Part shown: one piece after another, positions 35,121 through 44,316 of the stretch
Numbering within the stretch: the stretch's first letter is position 1
How the letters are laid out: each line of letters starts with the position of its first letter
NCBI GenBank assembly: GCA_015152565.1
Contig: SUTT01000004.1
Location: 1 to 64,000 of the forward strand
Direction: 5' to 3'
From: Cyanobacteria bacterium SIG27
Lineage (GTDB): Bacteria > Cyanobacteriota > Vampirovibrionia > Gastranaerophilales > Gastranaerophilaceae
DNA length: 64,000 nucleotides
The notes under the pieces: model-generated
The model's database searches: none
What the model was told of the DNA's origin: nothing
What the model saw: only the letters and a program-made list of their open reading frames with translations
Made by a program: the position numbers and the translations under genes

Positions 35121-36347
35121 ATGATAGATTTTAAATCCACACTTTCAATTGCCCTAAATTCATTAAGAGTCAACAAAATGCGCTCTGCCTTAACGTCATT
35201 AGGTATCATTATTGGTGTTGCGGCAGTTATTATTATGCTTGCAATAGGTTCAGGCGCAAATAAATCTGTTCAAGAAAATATGGAATCTATGGGTTCTAAC
35301 CTTTTGACCATTAGAAGTGCAACCGCTAAAACGGGTGGTGTTTCAATGGGAATGGGTACAAAACCAACTCTAAATATAAAAGACGCTCAAGCAATTCAAA
35401 AGCAAGCAAGAGGAATTGAGGCTGTTGCTCCTGTACTAAATTCATCTAAACAAGTAATGTATGGTAATCAAAACTGGTCTACAACGGTTTATGGCATAAC
35501 TAATCCTTATCTTTATGCAAAAAACTATGAAATAAAATTAGGAAAAAGATTTACAGCGGATGATGATAGAAACGCTGCAAAAGTTGCAATAATTGGGAAA
35601 ACCATTGAAACAGAACTTTTTGGAGATGTTAACCCAATTGGAAAAACAATAAGAATTGGCAATGTTCCTTTTCAAGTTATCGGAACGCTTGCTCCAAAAG
35701 GACAAATGGGGATAATGGATCAAGATGATTTAATTTTTATTCCAATTACAACAGCGCAAAGAAAAGTTTTTGGAACGGATTTCCCAGGAGCCGTTAGTCA
35801 AATTATTGTTAAAGCAAAATCAATTGAAGATTCAACAATCGCTCAAAAAGATATTGAAGAAATCCTAAGATGTCGTCATAACCTTGGCGTTAGTCAAGAA
35901 AATGATTTTCAGGTTAGAAATAGCGCTGAATTTCAAGAAAGAATGAAATCCACTGTTCAAACTTTTGGAATTTTATTAGCCTCCATTGCTTCTGTTTCGC
36001 TTATTGTAGGTGGTATTGGAATTATGAATATTATGCTTGTTTCTGTAACAGAAAGAACAAAAGAAATCGGCATTCGTATGGCAATTGGCGCTCGTGCAGT
36101 TGATATTAGAACTCAATTTTTAATTGAAGCATTGGTTTTATCTCTTTTGGGTGGTCTAATTGGTGTTATCGCAGGGATTGTTATTGCACTTTTAGTTGGA
36201 AAAATCTTTGCAACAGCAATTGTAATTTCAATTTCTCCAATTCTTTTGTCTTTTGGTTTTTCAGGTCTTGTTGGAATTGGCTTTGGATATTATCCAGCTT
36301 ATAAAGCAAGCCTATTAAATCCAATTGATGCACTAAGATATGAATAA
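35121..36347 (+). CDS. MacB/FtsX-family ABC transporter permease
   Basis: A 408-aa permease of the MacB type. N-terminal helix about residues 20-43 after NSLRVNKMRSALTSLGIIIGVAAVI, then a periplasmic domain (about 50-280). The last three helices follow, with the characteristic VGGIGIMNIMLVSVTERTKEIGIRMAIGA and a FGYYPAYKASLLNPIDALRYE end. It would need an ATPase and usually an adaptor and outer-membrane channel to export peptides, lipoproteins or drugs; none is adjacent. Convergent with the diguanylate cyclase gene, stop to stop. Confidence 0.92.
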   Translation: MIDFKSTLSIALNSLRVNKMRSALTSLGIIIGVAAVIIMLAIGSGANKSVQENMESMGSNLLTIRSATAKTGGVSMGMGTKPTLNIKDAQAIQKQARGIEAVAPVLNSSKQVMYGNQNWSTTVYGITNPYLYAKNYEIKLGKRFTADDDRNAAKVAIIGKTIETELFGDVNPIGKTIRIGNVPFQVIGTLAPKGQMGIMDQDDLIFIPITTAQRKVFGTDFPGAVSQIIVKAKSIEDSTIAQKDIEEILRCRHNLGVSQENDFQVRNSAEFQERMKSTVQTFGILLASIASVSLIVGGIGIMNIMLVSVTERTKEIGIRMAIGARAVDIRTQFLIEALVLSLLGGLIGVIAGIVIALLVGKIFATAIVISISPILLSFGFSGLVGIGFGYYPAYKASLLNPIDALRYE

Positions 36348-37727
36348 TTAATTAGCAATGATAACTCTATTTCTTCCTGTTTCTTTAGCAGTGTATAGTG
36401 CTTCGTCTGCTTTTTTATAAAGCATTTCATAATCTTTTTCGTTTTTATATTCGCTAACACCAATTGAAACAGTAACAGAGATTTCTTTAATATTTTTTAT
36501 TTTATATTCTTCAATATTGATTTTTTTATTTTCAACTGCTTCTTTTAAACGGTTTGCAACGATTATCGCTTCATCTAGTTTTGTTTGGGGCAATAAGAAA
36601 ACGAATTCTTCTCCGCCATATCGTGACGCTATGTCTGATTCTCTAAGTTCTTTTTTAATGGTTTTAGCAACATTTTTTAAAACGCAATCGCCAACAGCAT
36701 GACCATAAGTATCATTTACTTTCTTAAAGAAATCAATGTCAGACATAATGCAACATAATGGTTGATTTTGTCTTTTAGCATGCGCTGTTGTTTCTTTTAA
36801 GCGTTTTTCAAATTGATGACGGTTGTTGTATCCAGTCAGCGCATCAAGTGTCGCATGTTCTAAAACTTCAACATAAGATTTAGCACGAGTTAGGGTGGTT
36901 ATTGCTTGATTTTTGATTTCATCAAGATATTCAATTTCTTTATTTGTGATTTTATCAAAATGATTGTATGCAACAATTGCCCCATAAGGTTTATTATCAA
37001 CTATTAATGGAAATATTCCCATTTTTCCATCTTGTTTTAAAATAGTTGTTGATTTTGGGGTAATACTCTCTAGGTATTCATAAATTCTAGAATCAGAACA
37101 TTTATTTGGCCAAATTAACTTATATTCTTTTTTATTTTTATTTTTGATGAAAATATAAATTAAGTGCTCTTGAATAAAACCATCAATCATTTCACCCATA
37201 ATTGGTAAAATATAATCCAGTTCATATTGTGTTTGAGTAATTTGAGCTATATTTCTTAGAGTTTGATGGAATTTTGAAGAAATTTTTATTTGTTCAGAAT
37301 TTTTCAAAGTTGTAATAAACATTGAAATTTGAGAACTAACAAGTGGAAAAATATTAAAAAATTCATTTTTTTCTTTGATTTCTTCTCTAGAATTTAACTT
37401 AGCCAAACCAAGAGTTTTATTTTTTTGTTTAATTGGAAAATAAAGAATATTTTTTTCTTTTTCATATTGACTTTTTTGTACTAAAAAATTATCGAAATAT
37501 TTTTTAATTTCTTCATTTTCGCAATTTGAAGATAAATTTTCCCAAGGTTTAGTAAAATCCTTTAAAAGAAAAGAAAATTCATCCATCATGTAGATTTTTA
37601 GTTCTTCTACAGGAAAAAACAATGACAAAGCTTTTTTAAAACCTTCAACAAGAGCAGGTCTATCATTTGCTTCATCATATAGTTTAGTTAAAGAATATGT
37701 AAAATCATATAGTGTTTGAAAATCCAT
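36348..37727 (-). CDS. GAF-like/GGDEF diguanylate cyclase
   Basis: A 459-aa protein with a C-terminal GGDEF domain (about residues 295-459) that makes c-di-GMP from two GTP. The active site reads SRYGGEEFVF, and an inhibitory I-site RESD sits five residues before it, so product feedback is expected. The N-terminal 270 residues hold two GAF-like sensory regions (LYFPIKQKNKTLGLAKLN and MGIFPLIVDNKPYGAIVAYN). There is no membrane segment, so it is cytosolic. SD AGGGGAG. It lies 4 nt after the TPR protein gene, probably in one operon with both TPR genes. Confidence 0.94.
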   Translation of the reverse strand: MDFQTLYDFTYSLTKLYDEANDRPALVEGFKKALSLFFPVEELKIYMMDEFSFLLKDFTKPWENLSSNCENEEIKKYFDNFLVQKSQYEKEKNILYFPIKQKNKTLGLAKLNSREEIKEKNEFFNIFPLVSSQISMFITTLKNSEQIKISSKFHQTLRNIAQITQTQYELDYILPIMGEMIDGFIQEHLIYIFIKNKNKKEYKLIWPNKCSDSRIYEYLESITPKSTTILKQDGKMGIFPLIVDNKPYGAIVAYNHFDKITNKEIEYLDEIKNQAITTLTRAKSYVEVLEHATLDALTGYNNRHQFEKRLKETTAHAKRQNQPLCCIMSDIDFFKKVNDTYGHAVGDCVLKNVAKTIKKELRESDIASRYGGEEFVFLLPQTKLDEAIIVANRLKEAVENKKINIEEYKIKNIKEISVTVSIGVSEYKNEKDYEMLYKKADEALYTAKETGRNRVIIAN

Positions 37728-37731
37728 TTTC

Positions 37732-38790
37732 TTACTCCCCTATGAAAATTTCTCTATTAGCGCAAGTTTTAAAGCTTTTAACGAATTCATTATTTTCACT
37801 ATCATCTAAATTGATAACTAATTTCCCTGCTTTATACTTGGCAACAGATTTTTTTTCTTCTTCCTCTTTTAATTTTTTGAAATAATCACTGTCTTTATCT
37901 GTGGCAATTTTTTGATTTACTTCTGATAGAATATCATAAATGAAGATGGTTTTGGAGTTATCTCCAATGGAATCTAATAGCATTCCTGCTTTTTTAAATT
38001 CAGATGCAGCACCCTCATATTCTTTCATATCATTCAATAAAACCGCAAGATTAAAATGAGCTTCGTAGTTCATTGGCTCTTTTTCAATCGCTTTACAATA
38101 ATAATATCCTGCTTGGTTTTTGTTTTTCAAAAGCTGATGAATTAAACCAAGGTTGTAGTTTGAATTATATGAATTTAAAATTTCAACCGCTTCTTCGTAT
38201 GATTCTGTTGCTTTTTCAAGATATTGTCTGCTTTTTGCTTTGTTTAAACCTGCAAGCATAGATTTTGTTTTGTATGCAATTCCCATATTATAATAAGCAA
38301 CGCCTGTGTTATAAATATAAGACTTTTTATTATCTACTAAAAATGGGATTTTAATAAATTTTGGTTTATTTGCAATTACTTTTTTGTATTGTTCTATTGC
38401 TTCATCTGTTTTAAACGTTTCAGACAAAATAATAGCGTAGTCTATTCTTGCTACTTCATAATCTGGTTTAACCAAAAGTGCTTTTTCATAGTTTTTTAAA
38501 GCATTATAGTAATCTTCATAAACAACATATAAATTAGCAAGGTTATACATTGCTCTATAGTGTTTTGGATGAAATTTTATACCTTTTTCATAGTGATTAA
38601 TGGCGTTATGCAAATCTTGCTTTTTAAAGGCTTTATCGCCTTGATGAACCCAATAATAACCTTGAACTTTTTCAATTTGTCTTTTATAAAAATCAAAAAA
38701 TAAAAAAACGCTGAGCGCAAAAATTAAAATAAGACTAATGCTTATTACTTTTGCTATTGTTGATTGAAATATTTTTTTTAATTTTTTCAT
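37732..38790 (-). CDS. Membrane-anchored TPR protein
   Basis: A 352-aa protein with one N-terminal transmembrane segment (about residues 13-33) and several tetratricopeptide repeats in the rest, for example HYEKGIKFHPKHYRAMYNLANLYVVYEDYYNALKNYEKALLVKP. It ends with a short charged tail. TPRs bind proteins; the partner is unknown. It sits between another TPR gene upstream (30 nt) and the GGDEF gene downstream (4 nt), so it may link c-di-GMP signalling to an envelope complex (inference). Confidence 0.88.
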   Translation of the reverse strand: MKKLKKIFQSTIAKVISISLILIFALSVFLFFDFYKRQIEKVQGYYWVHQGDKAFKKQDLHNAINHYEKGIKFHPKHYRAMYNLANLYVVYEDYYNALKNYEKALLVKPDYEVARIDYAIILSETFKTDEAIEQYKKVIANKPKFIKIPFLVDNKKSYIYNTGVAYYNMGIAYKTKSMLAGLNKAKSRQYLEKATESYEEAVEILNSYNSNYNLGLIHQLLKNKNQAGYYYCKAIEKEPMNYEAHFNLAVLLNDMKEYEGAASEFKKAGMLLDSIGDNSKTIFIYDILSEVNQKIATDKDSDYFKKLKEEEEKKSVAKYKAGKLVINLDDSENNEFVKSFKTCANREIFIGE

Positions 38791-38820
38791 TCTTTATTTT
38801 AACTGGTGATGACGTATTAA

Positions 38821-40488
38821 TTAAGCTTCAAAAAGCTTGTAAAGTCTTTCTTCGATTATTTTATTATCTAATTCGTTATGAATTTTATTTAAGTTTAGCG
38901 CTTTTTGATATTGTTTTGCAGCGTTAATTTTTTCATTCATTGTTTCGTGGCTTCTTGCTAAGTTGAAGTGAGCTAAAACATAATTAGGATTAATTTCTAC
39001 TGCTGTTCTAAAATAATCCATTGCTCTTGTAGCATCGCCAAGTCCATCAAGGAATACAACGCCAAGGTTATTGTATGCTATATCATAGCTTGAATCTAGT
39101 TCAATTGCTTTTGAATAGAAAATTATTGCTTTTTCTATACAATCTTTTTCCCAAAAAGCCATAGCTAAACGAGAATATAATTTTGGATTTTCGCTATCAT
39201 CTCTTAGTGCTAGTTGATAATATTCAACAGCGTGGTCTAAATCTTCAACATCATAATAAATGTCTGCGATTGCTTCATAAATTTGAGATTTATTTTTAGT
39301 TAAAAGTAAGCTATTTTCAAGCATTGAAATAGCAGCTTCTGAGTTTCCTTTAACTTGATGATAGATTGCAGCTAAAGCTTGCGCAACAACCGCTGACCAT
39401 TCATCGTTAGGATTAGCTTCTAGAGCTTTTTTATATAATTCAATAGCGCTATCATATTGTTCTAATTGAACATAAGCATAAGCTAGAGAATTTTGGAAAT
39501 ATGGATTATCGTTATCATATTTTAGAGCTAATTTAAAAGCTGAAAGTGCATTAATTTTTTCATCTTTTTTAAGATATAAATGCCCTAATTCATAGTAGCA
39601 TTTTGGTAATTCAGGATATTTATTAGCTAAAATTGTGTAATAATCAATTAATTCATTAACTCTATCGTTTTGATATTGTTCAACATATTCGATAGCGTCA
39701 ACTACTTTCATTGGGTCATTGTTTGATAAAATTACAACGTTATTCAAACAATCAAAAGCAATATCATGACGGTTTTTCTTGATTGCAATTTTAGCCATTC
39801 TTTCATAAAGTGCGATTGATTTTTTAGAATTATCAACTGCGCTCAAATAAATATTATAAGCTTTCTTTTCTGAATTAATTTTTTCAAAAAACTCTCCAAT
39901 AGCCCTGTATTTTGCAAAATTAAGGTCATCTACCACATTTTGGCAAACCATTTTAATGCTTGCTTTGTCAAACATACTCATTAAAGCGCCTGTAAAACCA
40001 TAATAAAGAGCGTTTGTATAATCTTTAACAGATTTTTTAGTTGTTGAATTTTTAATTTTTTCTAAACAAGTTAAAGCTAGAACCAAACGAGTTCTAGAAG
40101 TTGATGGTTTTAATTTAATTGCTGTTTTAAATTCATTTTTTGCTTCATCAAATTGTTGATTTAAAGATAGGAAATATCCAAGATACATGTGAGCATTAGC
40201 ATCGTTTGGATTTAAATCTACAGCTCTGTGACATTGTTCGATTGCGTTTTCAACCCCAATTTGACCATTTTTGTGTAAAAGTGTTGCAAGGCGATAATAT
40301 GCACTAGACTCATCAGGGTCTTGCTTGATTGTTTCAATATAGCAATTAATTGCTGTGGTTAAATCTTCGTTTGTAGATTTTAATAAATATCTTTGATGAG
40401 CTTCAACTGCTCTATCTAAACTTTTTTGCGCATTTGTCATAATGGTATCGTCTTCTTTTTGGGGAAATTTACTCTCTTTTGTAATCAT
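38821..40488 (-). CDS. Large TPR protein
   Basis: A 555-aa soluble protein made of about 12-14 tetratricopeptide repeats. Clear ones are AYYRLATLLHKNGQIG, PYFQNSLAYAYVQLEQYDSAIELYKKALEANPND and IAYNNLGVVFLDGLGDATRAMDYFRTAVEINPNYVLAHFNLARSHE. There is no signal peptide or membrane helix. Function is not recognisable beyond scaffolding. It is the first gene of the TPR-TPR-GGDEF unit and is divergent from speD. Confidence 0.88.
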   Translation of the reverse strand: MITKESKFPQKEDDTIMTNAQKSLDRAVEAHQRYLLKSTNEDLTTAINCYIETIKQDPDESSAYYRLATLLHKNGQIGVENAIEQCHRAVDLNPNDANAHMYLGYFLSLNQQFDEAKNEFKTAIKLKPSTSRTRLVLALTCLEKIKNSTTKKSVKDYTNALYYGFTGALMSMFDKASIKMVCQNVVDDLNFAKYRAIGEFFEKINSEKKAYNIYLSAVDNSKKSIALYERMAKIAIKKNRHDIAFDCLNNVVILSNNDPMKVVDAIEYVEQYQNDRVNELIDYYTILANKYPELPKCYYELGHLYLKKDEKINALSAFKLALKYDNDNPYFQNSLAYAYVQLEQYDSAIELYKKALEANPNDEWSAVVAQALAAIYHQVKGNSEAAISMLENSLLLTKNKSQIYEAIADIYYDVEDLDHAVEYYQLALRDDSENPKLYSRLAMAFWEKDCIEKAIIFYSKAIELDSSYDIAYNNLGVVFLDGLGDATRAMDYFRTAVEINPNYVLAHFNLARSHETMNEKINAAKQYQKALNLNKIHNELDNKIIEERLYKLFEA

Positions 40489-40666
40489 TAATTTTTGACC
40501 TTGATAGAAAAAATCATACTATCAAGTTAACGATTATATAGAATTATGCTTTAATTAAGTTGCTATTAAATCATCTATATAGATGAAAAGGCTTATTAAT
40601 AATACGAAATTTGTCTTATTATTAAAATTTGTTAAAATTTTATGTAAAGATAGTCAATATCTCATG

Positions 40667-40695
40667 TTGCATGTTTTTTTGATATAGTGTATATT
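40667..40695 (+). promoter_or_regulatory. speD promoter
   Basis: TTGCAT-N17-TATATT, with an expected start near 40702 and a leader of about 40 nt. The 253-bp gap 40489-40741 otherwise holds only AT-rich sequence. Confidence 0.65.
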
Positions 40696-40741
40696 TATTT
40701 TTGCAACAAATGTAATAGTTAATTATAAGGGGGAATATGAA

Positions 40742-41191
40742 TTGGCAGTAATGACACCTATCGGAATGACTAACGTGACCGAAACATCTCAACAACAGGC
40801 ATACTTAGGACGTCACATTTTAGCAGAATTTTTTGATTGTGATCCTAATGTTTTAAATAATCCATCATTAGTAGAAAAATATATGTTAGATGCAGCTTTA
40901 GAATGTGGCGCTACAATTGTTAATAAGTGTTTTCATTTATTTGCTCCACATGGTGTTTCAGGAGTTGTTATCATTTCAGAAAGTCATTTAGCAATTCATA
41001 CTTGGCCTGAATTTGGATACGCTGCAGTTGATTTATTCACTTGTGGCGAACAATGCGATCCAAAAGTTTCTTATGAATTTTTGAAAAGAAAGTTCAATTC
41101 AAGAGATGCAAAATATTCTCAATTGAACCGTGGAATGATGGATGCTGACCAAGTTGAACATAAATCATTCTTAGTTTCAGAGAATTTCTAG
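40742..41191 (+). CDS. speD: S-adenosylmethionine decarboxylase proenzyme
   Basis: Pyruvoyl enzyme making decarboxylated SAM, the aminopropyl donor for spermidine. At 149 aa it is the short bacterial class 1B form. Self-cleavage is expected at the Glu-Ser bond in IISESHLAIHTWPE, which also contains the proton-donor His; the catalytic Cys is in DLFTCGEQC. I chose the TTG at 40742, 8 nt after AAGGGGG; the ATG at 40751 is 17 nt away. The spermidine synthase gene is not adjacent. It ends at a terminator shared with cysE. Confidence 0.93.
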   Translation: MAVMTPIGMTNVTETSQQQAYLGRHILAEFFDCDPNVLNNPSLVEKYMLDAALECGATIVNKCFHLFAPHGVSGVVIISESHLAIHTWPEFGYAAVDLFTCGEQCDPKVSYEFLKRKFNSRDAKYSQLNRGMMDADQVEHKSFLVSENF

Positions 41192-41216
41192 TTAAAATAA
41201 ATTTATTTGCATAGAT

Positions 41217-41253
41217 AAAATGCCAAGTTGCAATTATTCAACTTGGCATTTAT
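41217..41253. terminator. Bidirectional terminator speD / cysE
   Basis: AAAATGCCAAGTTG and CAACTTGGCATTT with an AT loop and T run, between two convergent genes. Confidence 0.9.
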
Positions 41254-41907
41254 TTAATTATTTTTAACAACTTCTTTTAATTTTTCTTGAAGTTCCATAA
41301 CTTCATATTTTAAACGATTAAGTTCGCAAGCTATTGGGTCAGGTATTCTATTATGTTGTAATTGTCCTTCGACGTATTTTGTTTGTTTAACAATTCGTCC
41401 GGGAATACCAACAACAGTACAATGCTCAGGTACATTATCAATTACAACAGAACCTGCGCCAATTGTTGAATAATTTCCTATTTCAATATTACCCAAGACT
41501 TTTGCTCCAGCGCCCACTGTTACAAAATTGCCAATCGTAGGATGGCGTTTGCCTTCTTCTTTTCCTGTGCCGCCAAGGGTTACACCTTGATAAATTAAAA
41601 CATCATCACCAATTATGGTGGTTTCGCCAATAACAACTCCCATCCCATGGTCAATAAAAAAGCGTTTTCCTATAGATGCTCCCGGGTGGATTTCGATTCC
41701 TGTAAAAAATCTAGCTATTTGAGAAATCATTCTTGGAATAAACGGTATTCCCCAATAGCGCAATTTATGAGCAATTCGGTGTGCCAATAAAACGTGAAAA
41801 CCTTGATATAAAAAAATAACCTCTAAGACGCTACGAGCTGCAACGTCTTTTTCTTTAATAGTGTTTATATCTTCTATTATTGTTTTTATCCAACTTGTTA
41901 TTCTCAT
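41254..41907 (-). CDS. cysE: Serine O-acetyltransferase
   Basis: Makes O-acetylserine for cysteine synthesis. It is 217 aa, with an N-terminal helical domain ([20 protein letters not shown]) and a left-handed beta-helix hexapeptide domain: [25 protein letters not shown], with catalytic Asp-His in DHG, then [28 protein letters not shown]. This is the shorter SAT form typical of cyanobacteria and Gram-positives. Its C-terminal tail is not the Ile-ending peptide of E. coli. TATAAT lies exactly 6 nt before the ATG, with no SD. Confidence 0.95.
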   Translation of the reverse strand: MRITSWIKTIIEDINTIKEKDVAARSVLEVIFLYQGFHVLLAHRIAHKLRYWGIPFIPRMISQIARFFTGIEIHPGASIGKRFFIDHGMGVVIGETTIIGDDVLIYQGVTLGGTGKEEGKRHPTIGNFVTVGAGAKVLGNIEIGNYSTIGAGSVVIDNVPEHCTVVGIPGRIVKQTKYVEGQLQHNRIPDPIACELNRLKYEVMELQEKLKEVVKNN

Positions 41908-41913
41908 AGCTTA

Positions 41914-41919
41914 ATTATA
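41914..41919 (-). promoter_or_regulatory. -10 element 6 nt before cysE ATG
   Basis: TATAAT on the minus strand, 6 nt (TAAGCT) before the start codon. No SD is possible in between. Confidence 0.5.
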
Positions 41920-42016
41920 TTACAAAATTTTTTAAGGTTAATCAATATTAAGGCTATTTCTTTGAATTGGAAAATGTTTGTGATAACATAAAAAGGACAA
42001 TAAAAAAGGAATAAAA

Positions 42017-42238
42017 ATGACAACATTTTTTTATGGTTTACAAATAGCAAGCGCAATATTAAGTGTACTTTTAATCTTATTGCACTCACCAAAAGGTGAT
42101 GGAATGGCTGCAATTGGTGCTGCAAGCCAATTGTTTGCGTCACAAAAATCAACAGAAAAAGGACTAAACAAAGTGACATATTTCTTTGTTGGTTTATTTG
42201 TTCTATCAACATTTATGCTTGGTTTTATTTTAAAATAG
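42017..42238 (+). CDS. secG: Preprotein translocase subunit SecG
   Basis: A 73-aa inner-membrane protein with two hydrophobic helices (about residues 7-23 and 53-71). They flank the conserved short loop HSPKGDGMAAIGAASQLFASQKSTEKGLNKVT, where the GMAA...GxxxQLFxxxKSxEKxLxK pattern is that of SecG. It stimulates SecA-driven translocation through SecYE. SD AAAGGA. The minus-strand ORF drawn across it is a shadow. mscL follows 9 nt downstream. Confidence 0.93.
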   Translation: MTTFFYGLQIASAILSVLLILLHSPKGDGMAAIGAASQLFASQKSTEKGLNKVTYFFVGLFVLSTFMLGFILK

Positions 42239-42247
42239 GAGTGTGAA

Positions 42248-42715
42248 ATGCTTAACAGAGTTAAAAGATGGTCAGACGAATTTAAAACTTTTGCAATCAA
42301 AGGTAATGTTATCGATATGGCTGTCGGCATCATTATTGGTGCAGCTTTTGGTAAAGTTGTAAATTCAATCGTTGCAGATATCATTATGCCTCCAATTGGT
42401 TGGTTAATGGGTAAAGTTGATTTTACTAATTTATACATTAGTTTATCTGGAAATAACGATTATCCAACACTGGCAGCAGCACAAGCGGCAGGCGAAACAA
42501 CAATTAACTATGGTTTGTTTATTAACACTATAATCAATTTTGTTATCGTGGCTTTTGCAGTATTTTTATTAATCAAATTTATTAATAAATTAAGAGCAAC
42601 TGTTGAGAAAAAAGAAGAAGTAGTTGAAGAGGCAACAACAAAAGAATGTCCTAAATGCTTCTCAACAATCAACATCAATGCTACAAAATGCCCATATTGT
42701 ACATCAGATATTTAA
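42248..42715 (+). CDS. mscL: Large-conductance mechanosensitive channel with zinc-ribbon tail
   Basis: A pentameric osmotic release valve of the inner membrane. It is 155 aa with the conserved [31 protein letters not shown] first helix (pore) and the second helix [25 protein letters not shown]. After the charged cluster, a C-terminal ribbon [22 protein letters not shown] replaces the usual cytoplasmic helix end. Such tails occur in some MscL proteins and are otherwise unexplained. It lies between secG and ychF in one apparent operon (9 and 14 nt gaps). Confidence 0.95.
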   Translation: MLNRVKRWSDEFKTFAIKGNVIDMAVGIIIGAAFGKVVNSIVADIIMPPIGWLMGKVDFTNLYISLSGNNDYPTLAAAQAAGETTINYGLFINTIINFVIVAFAVFLLIKFINKLRATVEKKEEVVEEATTKECPKCFSTININATKCPYCTSDI

Positions 42716-42729
42716 TTAAGGAATTATAA

Positions 42730-43821
42730 ATGTTAAAAGTTGGTATCGTAGGTCTTCCAAATGTTGGAAAATCAACATTATTTAATGCTCTAACAAGTGC
42801 TAAAAATGCTCAGAGCGCAAACTATCCTTTTTGCACAATTGAGCCTAACGTTGGAGTAGTTAATGTTCCTGATGAAAGATTATATAAACTTCAAGATTTA
42901 GTTCATACGCAAACCGTAATCCCAACAGCAATTGAATTTGTTGATATTGCAGGTCTGGTTAAAGGCGCTTCTCAGGGTGAAGGCTTAGGAAACCAATTCT
43001 TACATAACATCAGGGAAGTTGATGCTATTGTTCAAGTTGTTCGCTGTTTTGATGATGTTAATACAATCCATGTAAACGGCAAAGTTGATCCTATTGATGA
43101 TATTGAAACGATTAATATGGAGCTTGCTTTAGCTGACCTTTCAACATTAGATAATATTTCAAAACGCATTGCAAAACAAGTCAAAGGCGGAGATAAAGAA
43201 GCAGTTTTGCAAGATACCGTAATTAAAAAATGTATGCCATTTTTAGAAAAAGGTAAATTTATTGATTCATCCGATTTTACTCCTGATGAAAAACGTGCGC
43301 TTCACATGTGTCATTTATTAATGTCAAAACCTGTGATTTATTGTGCTAATGTTTCAGAAATGGATTTAAAAGACGGCAATGCTTATACTAAAAAAGTTCA
43401 AGAATTTGCAGGAGATGACGCTCAAGTTGTGTTCATTTGCGCAAATTTAGAAGAAGAACTTGTTGATTTAGGTGAAACTGAAGCAAAAAATTATCTTGCT
43501 GAGCTGGGAATTGAAAACTCGGGTATTGAGCGAATGATTAAATCGGCTTATGATATTTTAAATTTAAGAACATATATCACAGCAGGCGAAAAAGAGGTTC
43601 GTGCTTGGACAATCACAAAAGGAACAAAAGCTCCGGCTGCGGCAGGGGTTATTCATACAGATTTTGAAAAAGGCTTTATTAAAGCAGAAGTTGTTTCTTA
43701 TGATGATTTTATTTCTGCTGGTTCTTGGGCAGCAGCAAGAGAAAAAGGAGTTGCTCGCTTAGAGGGGAAAGAATATGTTGTTCAAGATGGCGATATAATG
43801 CTATTTAGATTTAACAACTAA
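42730..43821 (+). CDS. ychF: Redox-regulated ATPase YchF (OLA1 family)
   Basis: A 363-aa Obg-like P-loop protein that hydrolyses ATP in preference to GTP and associates with ribosomes. G1 is GLPNVGKSTLFNALT, the G3 region is FVDIAGLVKGASQGEGLGNQFL, and the G4 position reads CANVSE instead of NKxD, as in YchF. The C-terminal TGS domain is YITAGEKEVRAWTITKGTKAPAAAGVIHTDFEKGFIKAEV. Length and motifs are normal. SD AAGGA. Confidence 0.97.
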   Translation: MLKVGIVGLPNVGKSTLFNALTSAKNAQSANYPFCTIEPNVGVVNVPDERLYKLQDLVHTQTVIPTAIEFVDIAGLVKGASQGEGLGNQFLHNIREVDAIVQVVRCFDDVNTIHVNGKVDPIDDIETINMELALADLSTLDNISKRIAKQVKGGDKEAVLQDTVIKKCMPFLEKGKFIDSSDFTPDEKRALHMCHLLMSKPVIYCANVSEMDLKDGNAYTKKVQEFAGDDAQVVFICANLEEELVDLGETEAKNYLAELGIENSGIERMIKSAYDILNLRTYITAGEKEVRAWTITKGTKAPAAAGVIHTDFEKGFIKAEVVSYDDFISAGSWAAAREKGVARLEGKEYVVQDGDIMLFRFNN

Positions 43822-43830
43822 TTAAAACTA

Positions 43831-43872
43831 CAATAAAAAGAGTGTGAAGATAGTTTCACACTCTTTTTATTG
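43831..43872. terminator. Bidirectional terminator after ychF
   Basis: AATAAAAAGAGTGTGAA and TTCACACTCTTTTTATT form a long stem between convergent genes. Confidence 0.92.
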
Positions 43873-43884
43873 TATCTATTTTAC

Positions 43885-44316
43885 TTATTTACTACGATTT
43901 AAAAAAGCCTTAAGTGCATCTTGACGATTATCCGGAGTTGATAAATCAAAAGCTTCAAAATAATCTTCTTCATCGGGATTAACAAAAGCACTGCTATAAT
44001 ATTTTTTAACAAATATCAAAATAAAAAATACTAATATTGCAGATAAAATCACTCCACAAGCTGCTCGTAATAAGTATGCAAATACTTTTTTAGCTTCGCT
44101 TCTAGTATCTGGAACAACTTCTTTTTTAATTCCTTGGGTATTGATTGGTTCAATATCAAGGTCATTAACTTTAACATCCTTTTGAATTAATTTCATTTGC
44201 TCAGGAGTAATGCTCTCCAGTGCAATTAAATCATTTTTTGCTTGCACATTTGGATTTAGAGCAATTAAACCCGTAAAACAAAGAGTTAAAATAATTCTAT
44301 GAAGATGTTTTAGCAC
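43885..44316 (-). CDS. Hypothetical exported single-pass membrane protein
   Basis: A 143-aa protein from a GTG at 44316 with SD AAGGAG. The ORF-track start at 44394 lies in the Lys-rich tail of the RNase E/G gene and has no SD. It has a signal-peptide-like N-terminus (LKHLHRIILTLCFTGLIALNPNVQA), a short polar region with repeated acidic and Ile residues, one transmembrane helix (about residues 88-108, LLRAACGVILSAILVFFILIFV) and an acidic C-terminus. Not recognised. It overlaps the RNase E/G stop by 20 nt, so expression is coupled. Confidence 0.65.
   Translation of the reverse strand: MLKHLHRIILTLCFTGLIALNPNVQAKNDLIALESITPEQMKLIQKDVKVNDLDIEPINTQGIKKEVVPDTRSEAKKVFAYLLRAACGVILSAILVFFILIFVKKYYSSAFVNPDEEDYFEAFDLSTPDNRQDALKAFLNRSK

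Noticed and set aside
40737-40751. A 4-codon upstream ORF (MNWQ stop) in front of speD, recalling polyamine-responsive leaders.
   Set aside because: Its ATG is only 3 nt from the SD AAGGGGG, whereas the TTG at 40742 has ideal 8-nt spacing and opens the speD frame. A chance mini-ORF is simpler.
41904-42212. Minus-strand ORF across secG (and the 42031..42438 ORF).
   Set aside because: They overlap the clear secG and mscL genes, have no SD, and their composition is that of antisense translations.
42248-42715. MscL zinc-ribbon tail as a novel fusion.
   Set aside because: C-terminal ribbons of this kind occur in other bacterial MscL proteins, so it is noted in the feature only.
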